A DNA stretch of 64,000 nt from Meiothermus cerbereus DSM 11376 (GTDB lineage: Bacteria; Deinococcota; Deinococci; Deinococcales; Thermaceae). The notes under the pieces are model-generated. The model was not told where the DNA came from and ran no database searches. It was given only the letters and a program-made list of their open reading frames with translations. The stretch spans positions 50,758-114,757 of the forward strand of contig NZ_JHVI01000009.1 of assembly GCF_000620065.1 (NCBI RefSeq). The letters run 5' to 3'. Shown in pieces: positions 17,276 to 26,589 of the stretch (position 1 is the first letter of the stretch; every line of letters starts with the position of its first letter). A program made the position numbers and the translations under genes.

Positions 17276-17758
17276 ATGCGTTTTAGGGAGGAACTGGTGC
17301 TCAACATTAAGGCCCCACGGGAGGCGGTCTGGGCCGCCTTTCAGGATTTCTCGAGCTGGCCGGGCTGGGCTAAGGCCATCAAGGAGGTCAGCCGGGTCGG
17401 CTCGGCCTGGCGCTTCAAGGCCCGGGGGCAACCGCCGGTAGACCTAGTTTGGGTGGCCGAGGCCACCGAACGTCGCCCTCCGGAGTTTCTCGCGTTCCAG
17501 AGCGTGCCGGGTATTCCACACAACCTGAAAATCTCCGGCTGGCTGCGCCTGAGCGAAACTGAGGAGGGAGGCACCCACCTCGAGCTTTTGTTGGAAGGCC
17601 ACCCCCACTACGACAGCCCCCTGCTGGACAAGGCCGCCGACTGGTATGCGACACTCTTCGGGGAACCTAACAAACTGCTCAAGGTAACCTTTGAACAGTT
17701 CAAAGAACACCTGGAAAAGACGCACAGCCAGCGGGAGCTTTCCGCTTCCAGCACCTGA
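17276..17758 (+). CDS. SRPBCC (START-like) family protein
   Basis: 160-aa soluble protein. The ATG at 17276 is chosen because an AAAGGGAGG ribosome binding site precedes it at 5 bases and it begins the fold directly. Visible features are the opening strand LVLNIKAPREAVWAAFQDFSSWPGW (helix-grip fold, W-pair of the polyketide-cyclase/Bet v 1 group), and WLRLSETEEGGTHLEL. Such proteins bind hydrophobic ligands. No ligand is evident. The final 30 residues form an amphipathic helix and a Ser-rich tail. Confidence 0.82.
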   Translation: MRFREELVLNIKAPREAVWAAFQDFSSWPGWAKAIKEVSRVGSAWRFKARGQPPVDLVWVAEATERRPPEFLAFQSVPGIPHNLKISGWLRLSETEEGGTHLELLLEGHPHYDSPLLDKAADWYATLFGEPNKLLKVTFEQFKEHLEKTHSQRELSASST

Positions 17759-17769
17759 AAATTCCAAAG

Positions 17770-17808
17770 CTCTGCTGTCCTGCCAGCCAGCTATTGCTGG
17801 TAGCAGAG
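17770..17808. terminator. Nested hairpin after the SRPBCC gene
   Basis: Outer arms CTCTGCT (17770-17776) and AGCAGAG (17802-17808) enclose a perfect inner hairpin CCAGC-TATT-GCTGG (17787-17800). It lies 11 bases past the stop codon. There is no T run, so it may protect or mark the 3' end rather than act as an intrinsic terminator. Confidence 0.4.
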
Positions 17809-17939
17809 ATTCGATTGACTCACCGGGCACCGATGCGCTTCAGCCAGGGGCTTTGCTCGAGAATCGGGACTGCCAGACCGGTCGCATGTGCGCTTTTCGT
17901 ACCTGGCAGCTTTTTGCCGCTGTGCCGTAAGATAAAGGC

Positions 17940-18353
17940 ATGGACAGACGAATACGGGTGCTTATAGCCAAGCCAGGACTCGACGGCCACGACCGTGGGG
18001 CCAAGGTGGTTGCCAGGGCTTTGCGCGATGCGGGGATGGAGGTCATTTACACCGGCTTACGGCAGACCCCAGAGATGATCGTCTCGGCGGCCCTGCAAGA
18101 AGATGTCGACGCCATCGGGCTATCGGTGTTGTCGGGCGCACACATGCACTACTTTGGGGAGGTGCGTCGGCTCTTAAAAGAGCAAGGGGCCGACGATATT
18201 TTGCTCTTTGGCGGCGGTATTATCCCCGACGAAGACGTGCCCCACCTGAAAGAGATGGGCGTGGCAGGGGTTTTTGGGCCCGGTACCAGCACCCAGGACA
18301 TCGTGGAATTTCTGAAGAAATCTGTTCCAGAGCGCTGGGCTGCTCAGGGCTAA
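17940..18353 (+). CDS. Stand-alone cobalamin-binding protein (methylmalonyl-CoA mutase C-terminal domain type)
   Basis: 137 aa that equal the B12-binding domain of methylmalonyl-CoA mutase. The base-off/His-on motif [11 protein letters not shown] lies at residues 14-24 (D-x-H-x-x-G), with LSVLSGAH (S-x-L) near 62 and FGGGIIP (G-G) near 91. In actinobacterial and Thermus-type mutases the large and small parts are separate genes, so this is plausibly the small subunit of a two-gene mutase; the large subunit is not in this window. A TAAGAT box ends 6 bases before the ATG, suggesting a leaderless message. Confidence 0.9.
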   Translation: MDRRIRVLIAKPGLDGHDRGAKVVARALRDAGMEVIYTGLRQTPEMIVSAALQEDVDAIGLSVLSGAHMHYFGEVRRLLKEQGADDILLFGGGIIPDEDVPHLKEMGVAGVFGPGTSTQDIVEFLKKSVPERWAAQG

Positions 18354-18388
18354 AGTTCTGTAGCGGCACTTTCCGCCGGAGTAAAAAA

Positions 18389-19039
18389 ATGGCAACCAAA
18401 TCTAAAAATACCAAAGTAAGCCGCAAAAAACGGGCCCCCAAGCCCACGTCGAAGCCCTTACCCACGGCCTGGGTGAGGGTGCCTGACGAAGCGGAATTGC
18501 CGGAGGATGTTCGAGCTTTATTCGGAAAATTCAGAGATAAAACTGGTTTTGTTCCCAACGTGGCCCGCAACTTTGCCCTTACGCCAGAGCACTTCTTGCG
18601 CTGGTTTCGCTACTACGACTTCCTGATGCGGGGCGAAGACCAAAGCCACCTCAGTCGCAAAGAGCGCGAGATGATTGCAGTGGTGGTCTCTGCCGCCAAC
18701 GAGTGCGAGTATTGTCTGGCCTCACACTCGGCCTATTTGCGCGAAATCACGGGCGACCCGGTTTTGCCTGATGTGCTCGCGGCCAACTACCGGCGGGCCC
18801 ACCTGACCCCACGGGAACACGCTTTGCTCGAGTTCGTTCACCAGATTACGGTAGACTCCGCCGTGATGAGCTCGGCTGATGTGCAAATGTTGCGCACCAT
18901 TGGCTATAGCGACGAAGCCATCTTCGAGGCAGCGCAGGTAGCCGCCATGTTCAACTTCACCAACCGCATCGCCAACGCAATGGGCTGGGTGCCCAACGAG
19001 GAGTACTACTACCAGCACCGAAGCAAGAGGGGAGACTAG
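18389..19039 (+). CDS. CMD/AhpD-like peroxidase-related protein
   Basis: 216-aa protein of the carboxymuconolactone decarboxylase/AhpD superfamily. The redox motif CEYCLASH (C-x-x-C with the trailing His) lies near residues 110-117, preceded by SRKEREMIAVVVSAANE. C-terminal NFTNRIANAMGWVPNEEYY matches the 'peroxidase-related enzyme' subfamily. The first 25 residues are a Lys/Arg/Thr-rich extension (MATKSKNTKVSRKKRAPK) that looks disordered. GGAG precedes the ATG at 8 bases. It follows the B12-binding gene after 35 bases and is likely co-transcribed; a functional link is not evident. Confidence 0.85.
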   Translation: MATKSKNTKVSRKKRAPKPTSKPLPTAWVRVPDEAELPEDVRALFGKFRDKTGFVPNVARNFALTPEHFLRWFRYYDFLMRGEDQSHLSRKEREMIAVVVSAANECEYCLASHSAYLREITGDPVLPDVLAANYRRAHLTPREHALLEFVHQITVDSAVMSSADVQMLRTIGYSDEAIFEAAQVAAMFNFTNRIANAMGWVPNEEYYYQHRSKRGD

Positions 19040-19043
19040 TGCC

Positions 19044-19220
19044 ATGCAAGGCTTGAAGCCGTTTGCTTTGTGGGCCCTGATTGCGCTTCTGGTGGGGCTG
19101 CTGCTTTACCTGGCCCAGCAGCAGGGCTGGATTCCCGGCAGCTTCCCATACTGGGCCTTGGGCGTGGTGCTGATGCTTGCCCTGGGCTTTGCCAATCTGC
19201 TGGCTCGAGGGCCCCGCTAG
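19044..19220 (+). CDS. Small two-helix membrane protein, 58 aa
   Basis: Encodes 58 residues with two hydrophobic helices: FALWALIALLVGLLLYLA (residues 7-24) and WALGVVLMLALGFANLLA (37-54), separated by QQQGWIPGSFPY. It starts 5 bases after the stop of the CMD/AhpD-like gene, and the AAGAGGGGAGA at the end of that gene serves as ribosome binding site, so it is translationally linked. I do not recognise a family. Function unknown. Confidence 0.7.
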   Translation: MQGLKPFALWALIALLVGLLLYLAQQQGWIPGSFPYWALGVVLMLALGFANLLARGPR

Positions 19221-19293
19221 CCACATGGCTAGATTAATTGCCTGCACCATACAAGCAACCACCTGCTCTGCTTCGACAAGCCCAGCAACCGCA

Positions 19294-19452
19294 GGATTCA
19301 AAAAGATGGCCTCATAGAGCGCTCTTCACAAGTATTGAGCCACTCGCAACTCGATGGCTTTGTCCTGCACAGCACAGTTGCCTCCCGCATGGGAGGCAAC
19401 GCCTGTGAAGACTGCGATGAGACTTTTTGTTGGAAGTTTATCTTTTTGAACC
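19294..19452. mobile_element. MITE-like palindromic element 2
   Basis: A 159-base non-coding palindromic block. The outer arms GGATTCAAAAAGAT (19294-19307) and ATCTTTTTGAACC (19440-19452) match the arms of the element at 3176-3232. Nested inside are CTTCACA/TGTGAAG and, at the centre, a perfect hairpin GTTGCCTCCC-GCAT-GGGAGGCAAC (19377-19400). On the minus strand the first 32 bases align closely with 3176-3207. It lies between two converging gene groups, where it could also stop transcription from both sides. Confidence 0.6.
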
Positions 19453-19469
19453 TGGCATTGGCTCTTGTG

Positions 19470-20852
19470 CTAGATGTGAATCGGCTTGTCCCAGGTGGCC
19501 AGCGCGGCTTCCTTGAGAACCTCGGCCAGGGTGGGGTGGGCATGGGAAGCTCGAGCTAGGTCTTCCGAAGAGGCGTGGAAGGCCATGGCCACGGCGGCTT
19601 CGGCAATCAGGTCGCCGGCCCTGGGCCCGATGACGTGCACCCCCAGAATCCGGTCGGTCTCGGCATGGGCCAGAATCTTGGCGAAGCCGTCGGTATCGTT
19701 CATGGCCCTGGCCCGGCCATTGGCCGAGAAGGGAAACGAGCCTTTTTTGTAGGCAACACCAGCAGACTTTAGTTCTTCCTCGGTTTTTCCCACCGAGGCG
19801 ATCTCGGGATGGGTATATACCACGTTGGGAATGGAGTTGTAGTCCACGTGGCCATACCCCGTTACCATGTACTCCACCGCGGCATAGCCTTCTTCTTCAG
19901 CCTTGTGGGCCAGCATGGGGCCGGCAATCACGTCGCCAATGGCGAAAATGCTGGGTACCGCTGTCTGGTAGTGGGCGTTGACCGGAATCCGGCCCCGCTC
20001 GTCGGTGGTGAGGCCCACGTTTTCCAGGCCCAGTCCATCGGTGTTTGGCACCCGTCCGGTGGCCAGCAGCACCCGGTCGGCCACCAGGGGTTCGCCCCCT
20101 TCGTACTCCACGATGCCCTTGCCGTCTTTGGCGTAGGCTGCGGTTACGCGCACCCCGGTGCGAATGTCCAGGCCCTGCTTCTTGAAGATTTTCTCGGCAG
20201 CTCTGGCAATCTCGCTATCCATACCCCCCAGGATGGTGGGCAGGTATTCCAGCACCGTGACTTTGGCGCCCAGACGGTTCCAAACCGAACCGAGCTCGAG
20301 GCCAATCACCCCACCCCCAATCACCACCAGGTGCTCAGGCACTTTGGAGTAGGCGATGGCCTGGTCGGAAGTACCCACAATCTCATAGTCAAGCGCAACC
20401 CCTTTGAGGTTAGCTACCTTGGAGCCGGTGGCAATCAGGATGCGCTCGGCCTCGAGCTCCTGCACCCCCTCGGGCCCTTCGACCAGAACTTTGTTGGGCC
20501 CAACGATTTTGCCGTGTCCAAGATAGCGCGTTACTTTGTTTTTCTTAAACAGGTACTCCACGCCCCCGGTATTGGCCTTAACCACTTTGTCTTTGTGGGC
20601 CATCAGACTGGCCAGGTCGAGCTCGAGCTGGCCGATTTTTGCCCCAACGAGCTGGTTATGCTTAGCTGCGTGGATTTTCTCGGTAGCGTCCAGCAAGGCT
20701 TTAGAAGGGATGCAGCCTACCCGCAAGCAGGTTCCCCCTAAGGCGGCCTCTTTTTCCACGCAGGCCACATCCAGACCCAGCTGGGCCGCCTTGATGGCGG
20801 CCACGTAGCCACCTGGCCCTGCGCCAATTACCACCAGTTGATGTTTGGGCAT
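19470..20852 (-). CDS. lpdA: Dihydrolipoyl dehydrogenase (E3)
   Basis: FAD enzyme that reoxidises the lipoamide of 2-oxoacid dehydrogenase complexes with NAD+. 460 aa. FAD loop VVIGAGPGGYVAAIKAAQLG (7-26); redox disulfide GGTCLRVGCIPSK with Cys42 and Cys47; NAD loop VIGGGVIGLELGSVW; C-terminal HAHPTLAEVLKEAAL with the active-site His. The ATG at 20852 is used because GAGAGGA lies 4-10 bases upstream; the in-frame TTG at 20864 would fall before that site. Last gene of sucA-sucB-lpd, 47 bases after sucB. Confidence 0.97.
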   Translation of the reverse strand: MPKHQLVVIGAGPGGYVAAIKAAQLGLDVACVEKEAALGGTCLRVGCIPSKALLDATEKIHAAKHNQLVGAKIGQLELDLASLMAHKDKVVKANTGGVEYLFKKNKVTRYLGHGKIVGPNKVLVEGPEGVQELEAERILIATGSKVANLKGVALDYEIVGTSDQAIAYSKVPEHLVVIGGGVIGLELGSVWNRLGAKVTVLEYLPTILGGMDSEIARAAEKIFKKQGLDIRTGVRVTAAYAKDGKGIVEYEGGEPLVADRVLLATGRVPNTDGLGLENVGLTTDERGRIPVNAHYQTAVPSIFAIGDVIAGPMLAHKAEEEGYAAVEYMVTGYGHVDYNSIPNVVYTHPEIASVGKTEEELKSAGVAYKKGSFPFSANGRARAMNDTDGFAKILAHAETDRILGVHVIGPRAGDLIAEAAVAMAFHASSEDLARASHAHPTLAEVLKEAALATWDKPIHI

Positions 20853-20899
20853 AGTTCCTCTCAATGCACAGTTGTTATCTCACCACATTGCCAGGCCGA

Positions 20900-22102
20900 C
20901 TAAATTTCCAGAGCCAGCCGTACCGGGTTTTCAATGAGCTCTTTGATCCGCTTGAGGAAGGTCACGGCCTCGCGCCCGTCCACAATACGGTGGTCGTAGG
21001 AGAGGGCCAGGTTCATCATCGGACGAACCACCACCGCACCGTTTTTGGCCACGGGGCGCTCGACAATGGCGTGCATACCCAGAATTCCCACCTGAGGCGG
21101 ATTGAGGATGGGGGTCGAGTTGAGCGAGCCATAAATCCCCCCGTTGGTAATGGTGAAGGTACCGCCCATCAGCTCTTCGGGCTTGATCTTCTTTTCCCGC
21201 ACGCGGGTTCCGAAGTCGGCAATAACGGCCTCGATCTGGGCCATGGAGAGCTGGTCGGCATCACGAATCACCGGCACCACCAGCCCTTCGCCACCACCCA
21301 CCGCAATGCCGATGTCGTAGTACCGGTGATAGACGATATCGGTTCCGCGGATCTCGGCGTTGAGCTGCGGGATTTCCTGCAGGGCCTGTACCACTGCCTT
21401 CACAAAAAAGCTCATGAAGCCCAGTTTGAGGCCGTACTTCTTCTGGAAGGCCTCTCCATACTCCTTGCGCAGCTCCATCACCATGCCCATGTCGGCCTCG
21501 TTGAAGGTGGTGAGCATGGCGGTGTTCTGCTTGGCTGCCAGCAGGCGTTCGGCAATGCGGCGGCGCAGGGGGGTCATGGGCACCACGTCGTCGCGGCGTT
21601 CGCCCTTGATGGCGGGGGGGCTGGGCAGCTTGGCTGCGGTGGGCTGTTGAGCGGCAGGGGCCGCGGGCGCGGCAACAGCCCGCTGCACATCTTCTTTGAG
21701 CACCCGACCCCCCGGCCCGCTCCCCGGAATGCTGCTTGCTGGAATGCCAGCCTTTGCGGCCAGACGCTCGGCGGCCGGCATCACCTTGCTGTCGGATACT
21801 GCCGAGGCCGTGGTGGGGGCTGGCGCAGGGGCGGCCTGGGCCGGAGCGCTGCTTGCGGTAGCCGCCGCACCTTCTTCCAGCAGGGCCACCACATCGCCCA
21901 CCCTGGCCTGTCCGCTGGGGATGAGAATTTTTACCAGCCGACCCGCGACCGGTGAGGGCAGCTCGAGGGTAGCTTTGTCGGTGACGAGCTCTACCAGCGG
22001 TTCGTCCACACCCACCGCATCCCCTTCTTGCTTAAGCCACTGTCCGATTTCTACTTCGGTGATGGATTCACCAACTGCCGGTATTTTCAGTTCCAAGGCC
22101 AT
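20900..22102 (-). CDS. sucB: 2-oxoglutarate dehydrogenase E2, dihydrolipoyl succinyltransferase
   Basis: Core acyltransferase of the 2-oxoglutarate dehydrogenase complex. 400 aa from the ATG at 22102. Lipoyl domain with Lys43 in [13 protein letters not shown]; an Ala/Pro-rich linker (about 80-105); the peripheral subunit-binding domain with [20 protein letters not shown]; a second linker; then the catalytic domain ending with [20 protein letters not shown], whose His is catalytic. One lipoyl domain and the succinyl-type N-terminus ([14 protein letters not shown]) fit SucB rather than the pyruvate E2. Confidence 0.95.
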   Translation of the reverse strand: MALELKIPAVGESITEVEIGQWLKQEGDAVGVDEPLVELVTDKATLELPSPVAGRLVKILIPSGQARVGDVVALLEEGAAATASSAPAQAAPAPAPTTASAVSDSKVMPAAERLAAKAGIPASSIPGSGPGGRVLKEDVQRAVAAPAAPAAQQPTAAKLPSPPAIKGERRDDVVPMTPLRRRIAERLLAAKQNTAMLTTFNEADMGMVMELRKEYGEAFQKKYGLKLGFMSFFVKAVVQALQEIPQLNAEIRGTDIVYHRYYDIGIAVGGGEGLVVPVIRDADQLSMAQIEAVIADFGTRVREKKIKPEELMGGTFTITNGGIYGSLNSTPILNPPQVGILGMHAIVERPVAKNGAVVVRPMMNLALSYDHRIVDGREAVTFLKRIKELIENPVRLALEI

Positions 22103-22200
22103 GTTGCCTCCGTATAAGGGTGCTGGCACCCAAACCTGTCCAACTTTACTCCATCTACCCGGCTCGAGGTTCGCGGGAACACTCGGAAACCCAGTCCTGC

Positions 22201-24909
22201 CTATAACCCCAGGGCCGCTGAAACAAGGGCCTGCTGTTCTTTGTCGTGCACCTTCTTGGAGCCCACCGCCGGGCTGCTGGACTCGGGCCGCGCAACGACG
22301 CGCAAGGGGTGGCCAAAGATGCGGTCACCGAAGCGGGCCCTAATAAACCACCAGGCCCCCATGTTGGCGGGCTCCTCCTGGGTCCAGACCACCTCGACCT
22401 TGTCGGAGTACTGGGCTAGCGCGGCCTCGAGCGGCTGCATTGGGAAGGGATATAGCTGTTCCAGCCGAACAATGGCCACATCGTCCTTTTGGGCGGCGCG
22501 GCGGGCGGCCTCGAGGTCGTAATACACCTTGCCTGAGCACAGTATCACGCGCTTAATTGCCGGGCCGGTCGAGCCAGCAAGCACCCGCTGGAAGCGGCCT
22601 TGGGCCAGCTCGTCCAGCCGTGAAACGGCATCGGGGTTGCGCAGAAGGCTCTTGGGGGTCATCACGATGAGGGGTTTGCGCCAGGGGCGCACCACCTGGC
22701 GCCGCAGGAGATGGAAGTACTGGGCCGGGGTGGTGGGGTAGGTGACCTGCATATTGTCGTTGGAGCAAAGCTGCAAGAAGCGCTCGAGGCGGGCGCTGCT
22801 GTGCTCCGGGCCACCGCCCTCCATGCCGTGCGGCAACAGCAGCACAATCCCCGAAAGGCGGCTCCACTTGGCCTCTGCCGAGGCAATGAACTGGTCAATG
22901 ATCACCTGGGCGGTGTTGACGAAGTCGCCATACTGCGCTTCCCAGCCCACCAGGGCCTCGGGCATGTCCAGGCTGTAGCCGTACTCGAAACCCAAAACCC
23001 CGGCTTCCGAGAGGGCCGAGTTGTACAGCTCCACCACCGCCTGACCCTCGGCCAGATGATTGGCCGGAATGTAGCGCTCTCCGGTAAGGTGGTCGGTATA
23101 GCCGCCGTGGCGCTGGGTAAAGGTTCCACGAACCACATCCTGCCCAGAAATACGCACCCGGTGTCCCTCCACTGCCAGCGAAGCAAAGGCCAGCATCTCG
23201 GCAGCCGCCCAGTCCAGGGGGCGCTTGTTATGGCCCATCTCGCGCCGCGCCTCTACAAACCGAACCAGTTTGGGGTGCAGGTGAAAGCTCTCGGGCAGCC
23301 GGGTTAGGCCATCCATCAGGGCCGTGAGTTTTTCTGATGGAACCCCGGTTTCCGGGTCGGGAACCCCTTCTTCGGGGCCGCCCAGATAGCCCTTCCAAAC
23401 GCCACCACCGGCAGGGGGGCGGGTGGGTGTGGGCTCCCGTCTGGCCCCCGAGAAGGCCGCCTCGAGGGTTTCCTGGTACAGCTTGGCCAGGGTGGCGCAG
23501 GTTTCTGGGGTGCACAAGCCCTCGCGCTCGAGCTTGGCCTGGTAGCTCAGGTAAAGAGGCTTCTTGGCCGCAATGCGGCGGTACATATCGGGTTGGGTAA
23601 AGCTGGGCTCGTCGGTTTCGTTGTGGCCGCGCTTGCGGTAGCCAATCAGATCGATAAACACATCGCGCTTGAACTCCTTGCGGAACTCCATCGCCAGGGC
23701 CACCACGCCCACCAGTGCCTCGGGGTCTTCGGCGTTGACGTGGAAAATGGGGGACTCCACCATCTTGGCAATCTCGGTGGAGTAGCGCCCGGCGGTGTAT
23801 TCGTGCGGCTCGGTGGTGAAGCCCACCTGGTTGTTGAGGATAATGTGAACCGCGCCCCCCACCGTATACGCTGGCAGCCCGGAGATGTTGAGGGTCTCCT
23901 GCACGATGCCTTCCCCAATGAAGGCCGCGTCGCCGTGCACCAGCAGCAACATGCCCTTTTCTCGCTTTGTATCGCCAAAGCGGTCTTGCTTGGCGCGGGT
24001 GCGACCCATGGCCACTGGCGCCACAAACTCCAGGTGGGAAGGGTTGAAGTTGAGCGACAGGTGCAGCTTGCCGTGGGGGGTCTCGATGTCGCTCGAGTAG
24101 CCCAGGTGGTATTTCACATCGCCGTGGTAGCCTTCGGGAAAATGCTCTTCAAACTCCAAAAAGATGTCCCGCAGGGGTTTCTTGACCACATTGGCCAGCA
24201 CGTTTAGGCGGCCCCTGTGGGCCATTCCCATCACCACCTCCACCACCCCGTGCCTGGCGGCATTCTCCAGGGTAAGGTCCAGCAGGGGTATCAGCGACTC
24301 GGTGCCCTCGAGGCTAAAGGTCTTGGCCCCAAGGTATTTCTTTTGCAAGAACTCTTCAAACAGGGTTGCTTGCATGAGGCGCTCGTGAATTTTCCTTTTC
24401 TGCTCTGGGGTGGGCCGCAAAAACCCATCTGCCAGGCGAGCTTCAATCCAGTTGCGCACTACCGGATCGTCGAGGTGGCCGTACTCGATACCCACCGTGC
24501 CACCGTAGCGGGCTTTGTACTGCTCCAGCACCGCCCGCAAGGTAGGGGCGCCTAGCTCCATAGGTACTGGCCGGTCGAGGTCGGCTTCGCTCAGGCCAAA
24601 AAAGCTGGGGTCAAGCTCCGGGGGCGTGCGCCGCTGCCGATCTAACGGGTCGATGCGCGCAACCAGATGGCCGCGCTCACGGTAGGTGCGCAAAAAGCGC
24701 ACTGCCTTCAAAAAAAACGAGGCCAGCTCGGATAGCGAGGCCTCGTCAGGCGGTTGTCGTTGCACCAGGCCATTTCCACCGACAGGCTCGCTTTGCACGT
24801 TCTGAAAGTAGCTCGCCCACTCGGCAGGGATGGACGCCGGGTTCTTCTCGTACTCCTGGTACAAAGCCTCGAGGAAAGCCAGATTCGAACTATCTATTGA
24901 CCGTTCCAT
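22201..24909 (-). CDS. sucA: 2-oxoglutarate dehydrogenase E1
   Basis: Thiamine-diphosphate decarboxylase subunit of the 2-oxoglutarate dehydrogenase complex in the citric-acid cycle. 902 aa from the ATG at 24909; a GTG two codons upstream is an alternative. Family marks: the N-terminal E2-binding helix ([15 protein letters not shown]), [35 protein letters not shown] (ThDP/metal site), [21 protein letters not shown] and the C-terminal [24 protein letters not shown]. First gene of the sucA-sucB-lpd operon. The 98-base gap before sucB holds no obvious terminator. Confidence 0.97.
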   Translation of the reverse strand: MERSIDSSNLAFLEALYQEYEKNPASIPAEWASYFQNVQSEPVGGNGLVQRQPPDEASLSELASFFLKAVRFLRTYRERGHLVARIDPLDRQRRTPPELDPSFFGLSEADLDRPVPMELGAPTLRAVLEQYKARYGGTVGIEYGHLDDPVVRNWIEARLADGFLRPTPEQKRKIHERLMQATLFEEFLQKKYLGAKTFSLEGTESLIPLLDLTLENAARHGVVEVVMGMAHRGRLNVLANVVKKPLRDIFLEFEEHFPEGYHGDVKYHLGYSSDIETPHGKLHLSLNFNPSHLEFVAPVAMGRTRAKQDRFGDTKREKGMLLLVHGDAAFIGEGIVQETLNISGLPAYTVGGAVHIILNNQVGFTTEPHEYTAGRYSTEIAKMVESPIFHVNAEDPEALVGVVALAMEFRKEFKRDVFIDLIGYRKRGHNETDEPSFTQPDMYRRIAAKKPLYLSYQAKLEREGLCTPETCATLAKLYQETLEAAFSGARREPTPTRPPAGGGVWKGYLGGPEEGVPDPETGVPSEKLTALMDGLTRLPESFHLHPKLVRFVEARREMGHNKRPLDWAAAEMLAFASLAVEGHRVRISGQDVVRGTFTQRHGGYTDHLTGERYIPANHLAEGQAVVELYNSALSEAGVLGFEYGYSLDMPEALVGWEAQYGDFVNTAQVIIDQFIASAEAKWSRLSGIVLLLPHGMEGGGPEHSSARLERFLQLCSNDNMQVTYPTTPAQYFHLLRRQVVRPWRKPLIVMTPKSLLRNPDAVSRLDELAQGRFQRVLAGSTGPAIKRVILCSGKVYYDLEAARRAAQKDDVAIVRLEQLYPFPMQPLEAALAQYSDKVEVVWTQEEPANMGAWWFIRARFGDRIFGHPLRVVARPESSSPAVGSKKVHDKEQQALVSAALGL

Positions 24910-25069
24910 ACTCACGGCTTTCTAGTCTACTAGGTTCTGCGCCAAAGAAACGTGTCAGCCCACCAGCCAACCGCTGGCCGGCTATCCCAAGCGCTTTTAT
25001 CAAGCCAGTCAAACCCGGCCTTGAAATCGCCTTCAGCGCGCTTGTTGTTTTTGCTCGTTAGGGGTGGGC

Positions 25070-25354
25070 TCAGACCAGCGCATCGACCTGAGCGGCAGCC
25101 TCGAGGTCTTTCCGGGTCACTCCTCCCGCCGAATGGGTGACGTAGGCCACCCTTACCTTGCCCCACATGATTTCCAGGCTATCGGGGTGATGGTCGGTTT
25201 TTTCTGCCAGAAGGGCCACCTTCACTGCAAAGGCTACCCCCTGGGCATACGAGTCGAAAGCGAAGGTTTTCTCGACCCGGCCTTGAACCAGCTGCCAGCC
25301 CGCTAGGTCTTGCAGGGCGCTGGAGATTTCTTCATGGCTCAGCTTGGCTGTCAT
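25070..25354 (-). CDS. Pterin-4a-carbinolamine dehydratase
   Basis: 94 aa from the ATG at 25354. The family motif EKTDHHPDSLEIMWGKVRVAYVTH carries the catalytic His pair and the closing T-H. The enzyme dehydrates 4a-hydroxytetrahydrobiopterin after aromatic amino acid hydroxylation; in bacteria it may also serve other pterin reactions. AGGAGG lies close upstream of the ATG (in the sequence CAGGAGGCTTACGT). No phenylalanine hydroxylase is seen nearby, so the physiological role is open. Confidence 0.9.
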   Translation of the reverse strand: MTAKLSHEEISSALQDLAGWQLVQGRVEKTFAFDSYAQGVAFAVKVALLAEKTDHHPDSLEIMWGKVRVAYVTHSAGGVTRKDLEAAAQVDALV

Positions 25355-25703
25355 ACGTAAGCCTCCTGACCATAACTTACGCCCACGGCGGCCAGCAGAG
25401 TGCAGTGCGATACGAGTTTTGGCAAGTTTGGCCGAACAGCCTACCAAGGGGTGAGTGCTTACCCCTTTTGCCCAACACGGAGCGAGGGATGCACTCCAGG
25501 CCTCACAGCGATTTGGGGCGCTGGACAAGTACCTCAGTGAGGCTGTTTTACCCTTTTACCCGACCGGATTGCACATAGCCAAAATACTGTGCTATACTCC
25601 GCGTTGGCGCCTTTTTTGGGTTGGTTTCCCCGAGCCGCTCAAACAAAGGCAAATCACACGCTGCGACGGCGTTGGTAGGCGCTGGCGCAAAATGGAGATA
25701 GCT
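25355..25703. other. Structured intergenic region before rplM
   Basis: 349 bases with no gene. It holds a hairpin AAGGGGT-N8-ACCCCTT followed by TT (25446-25469), and a second structure with outer arms GCCTCAC (25500-25506) and GTGAGGC (25537-25543) enclosing AGCG/CGCT, followed by two T-rich TTTTACCC repeats. Downstream is the rplM promoter (25569-25598) and a leader of about 100 bases. The first two structures lie between divergent genes, where no terminator is needed. Confidence 0.5.
25569..25598 (+). promoter_or_regulatory. rplM-rpsI promoter
   Basis: TTGCAC (25569-25574) and TATACT (25593-25598) with an 18-base spacer; four of six and five of six matches to the sigma-70 consensus. It would give a leader of about 100 bases before the GTG start of rplM, long enough for autogenous control by L13 as known in other bacteria. 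Confidence 0.65.
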
Positions 25704-26132
25704 GTGTTCAAGACATACGTTCCTGAACCTAAAGAGCCCGGCTGGGTTCTGATAGACGCCGAAGGTCAATCCATTGGTCGGGTGGCCTCGAAAATCGCTG
25801 CCGTTTTGCGCGGCAAGCACAAACCCGACTTCACCCCCAACATGGCCATGGGCGACTGTGTGGTGGTCATCAACGCGGACAAGGTGGTTTTGAAGGGTTC
25901 TAAACCCCGCACCAAGGTCTACACCCGCTACTCAGGCTACCCCGGCGGCCTCAAGCGCACCGTTGGGGCTGTGATGCTGGCCGAAAAGCCGGTAAAGGCC
26001 GTTGAGCACGCTGTCAAGGGCATGCTCCCCAAAGGCACCTTGGGCAACATTATGTTTCGTCGGCTGAAAGTTTACGCCGGCGCCAACCACCCCCATGCGG
26101 CCCAGAAGCCCGTCAAGATGGAGGTCGAATAA
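25704..26132 (+). CDS. rplM: 50S ribosomal protein L13
   Basis: Early-assembly protein of the large ribosomal subunit. 142 aa from the GTG at 25704. Core motifs: [48 protein letters not shown] and [24 protein letters not shown]. The GTG is preferred over the ATG at 25692 because GGAG lies 6-9 bases before the GTG and inside the longer version, and because Thermus L13 starts at the matching residue (MKTYVP; here MFKTYVP). Its stop overlaps the rpsI start by TAATG. Confidence 0.96.
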   Translation: MFKTYVPEPKEPGWVLIDAEGQSIGRVASKIAAVLRGKHKPDFTPNMAMGDCVVVINADKVVLKGSKPRTKVYTRYSGYPGGLKRTVGAVMLAEKPVKAVEHAVKGMLPKGTLGNIMFRRLKVYAGANHPHAAQKPVKMEVE

Positions 26133-26518
26133 TGGAACAGTATTACGGAACGGGCCGTCGTAAAACCAGTGTGGCTCGTGTGTTCTTGCGCCCCGGAAGC
26201 GGCAAAGTCGAAATCAACGGTATCCCCTTTACCGAGTACTTTGGGGGCCTGGTGAAGGCCGTTACGGCCCTCGAGCCCCTGCGTCGGGTAGATGCCACCA
26301 GCCGCTTTGATGCCTTTATCACCGTGAATGGTGGCGGTAAGGCAGGCCAGGTCGATGCCATTCAGCTGGGTATCGCCCGCGCCCTGGTCAACTACAACCC
26401 CGACCTGCGAATCAAGCTCAAACCCGCCGGGCTGCTTTCCCGTGACCCACGGGAAGTCGAGCGCAAGAAGTACGGCAAACACAAAGCCCGCCGTGCTCCG
26501 CAGTACAGCAAGCGATAG
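26132..26518 (+). CDS. rpsI: 30S ribosomal protein S9
   Basis: Small-subunit protein whose C-terminal tail reaches the P-site tRNA. 128 aa. N-terminal YYGTGRRKTSVARVFLRPGSG, middle GGGKAGQVDAIQLGIARAL and the invariant C-terminal tail KARRAPQYSKR are all present. Translationally coupled to rplM (TAATG overlap), the universal L13-S9 pairing. An intrinsic terminator follows 17 bases after the stop. Confidence 0.98.
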   Translation: MEQYYGTGRRKTSVARVFLRPGSGKVEINGIPFTEYFGGLVKAVTALEPLRRVDATSRFDAFITVNGGGKAGQVDAIQLGIARALVNYNPDLRIKLKPAGLLSRDPREVERKKYGKHKARRAPQYSKR

Positions 26519-26534
26519 GCGTTGCTTCGCCAAG

Positions 26535-26559
26535 CCCCCGCCCTATGGCGGGGGTTTTT
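26535..26559 (+). terminator. Intrinsic terminator of rplM-rpsI
   Basis: Perfect 8-bp stem CCCCCGCC (26535-26542)/GGCGGGGG (26547-26554), loop CTAT, followed by five T. Strongest terminator in the window. Confidence 0.9.
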
Positions 26560-26589
26560 GCTTGCTGCCAAAGGCGTATCCTGGGAAGC

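Noticed and set aside
19809..21955. Two plus-strand frames of 310 and 363 codons
   Set aside because: Shadows of lpd and sucB; long frames opposite high-GC genes are common, and no motif or ribosome binding site supports them.
25692..25703. ATG at 25692 as start of rplM
   Set aside because: No ribosome binding site; the GTG at 25704 has GGAG at proper distance and matches the Thermus L13 N-terminus.
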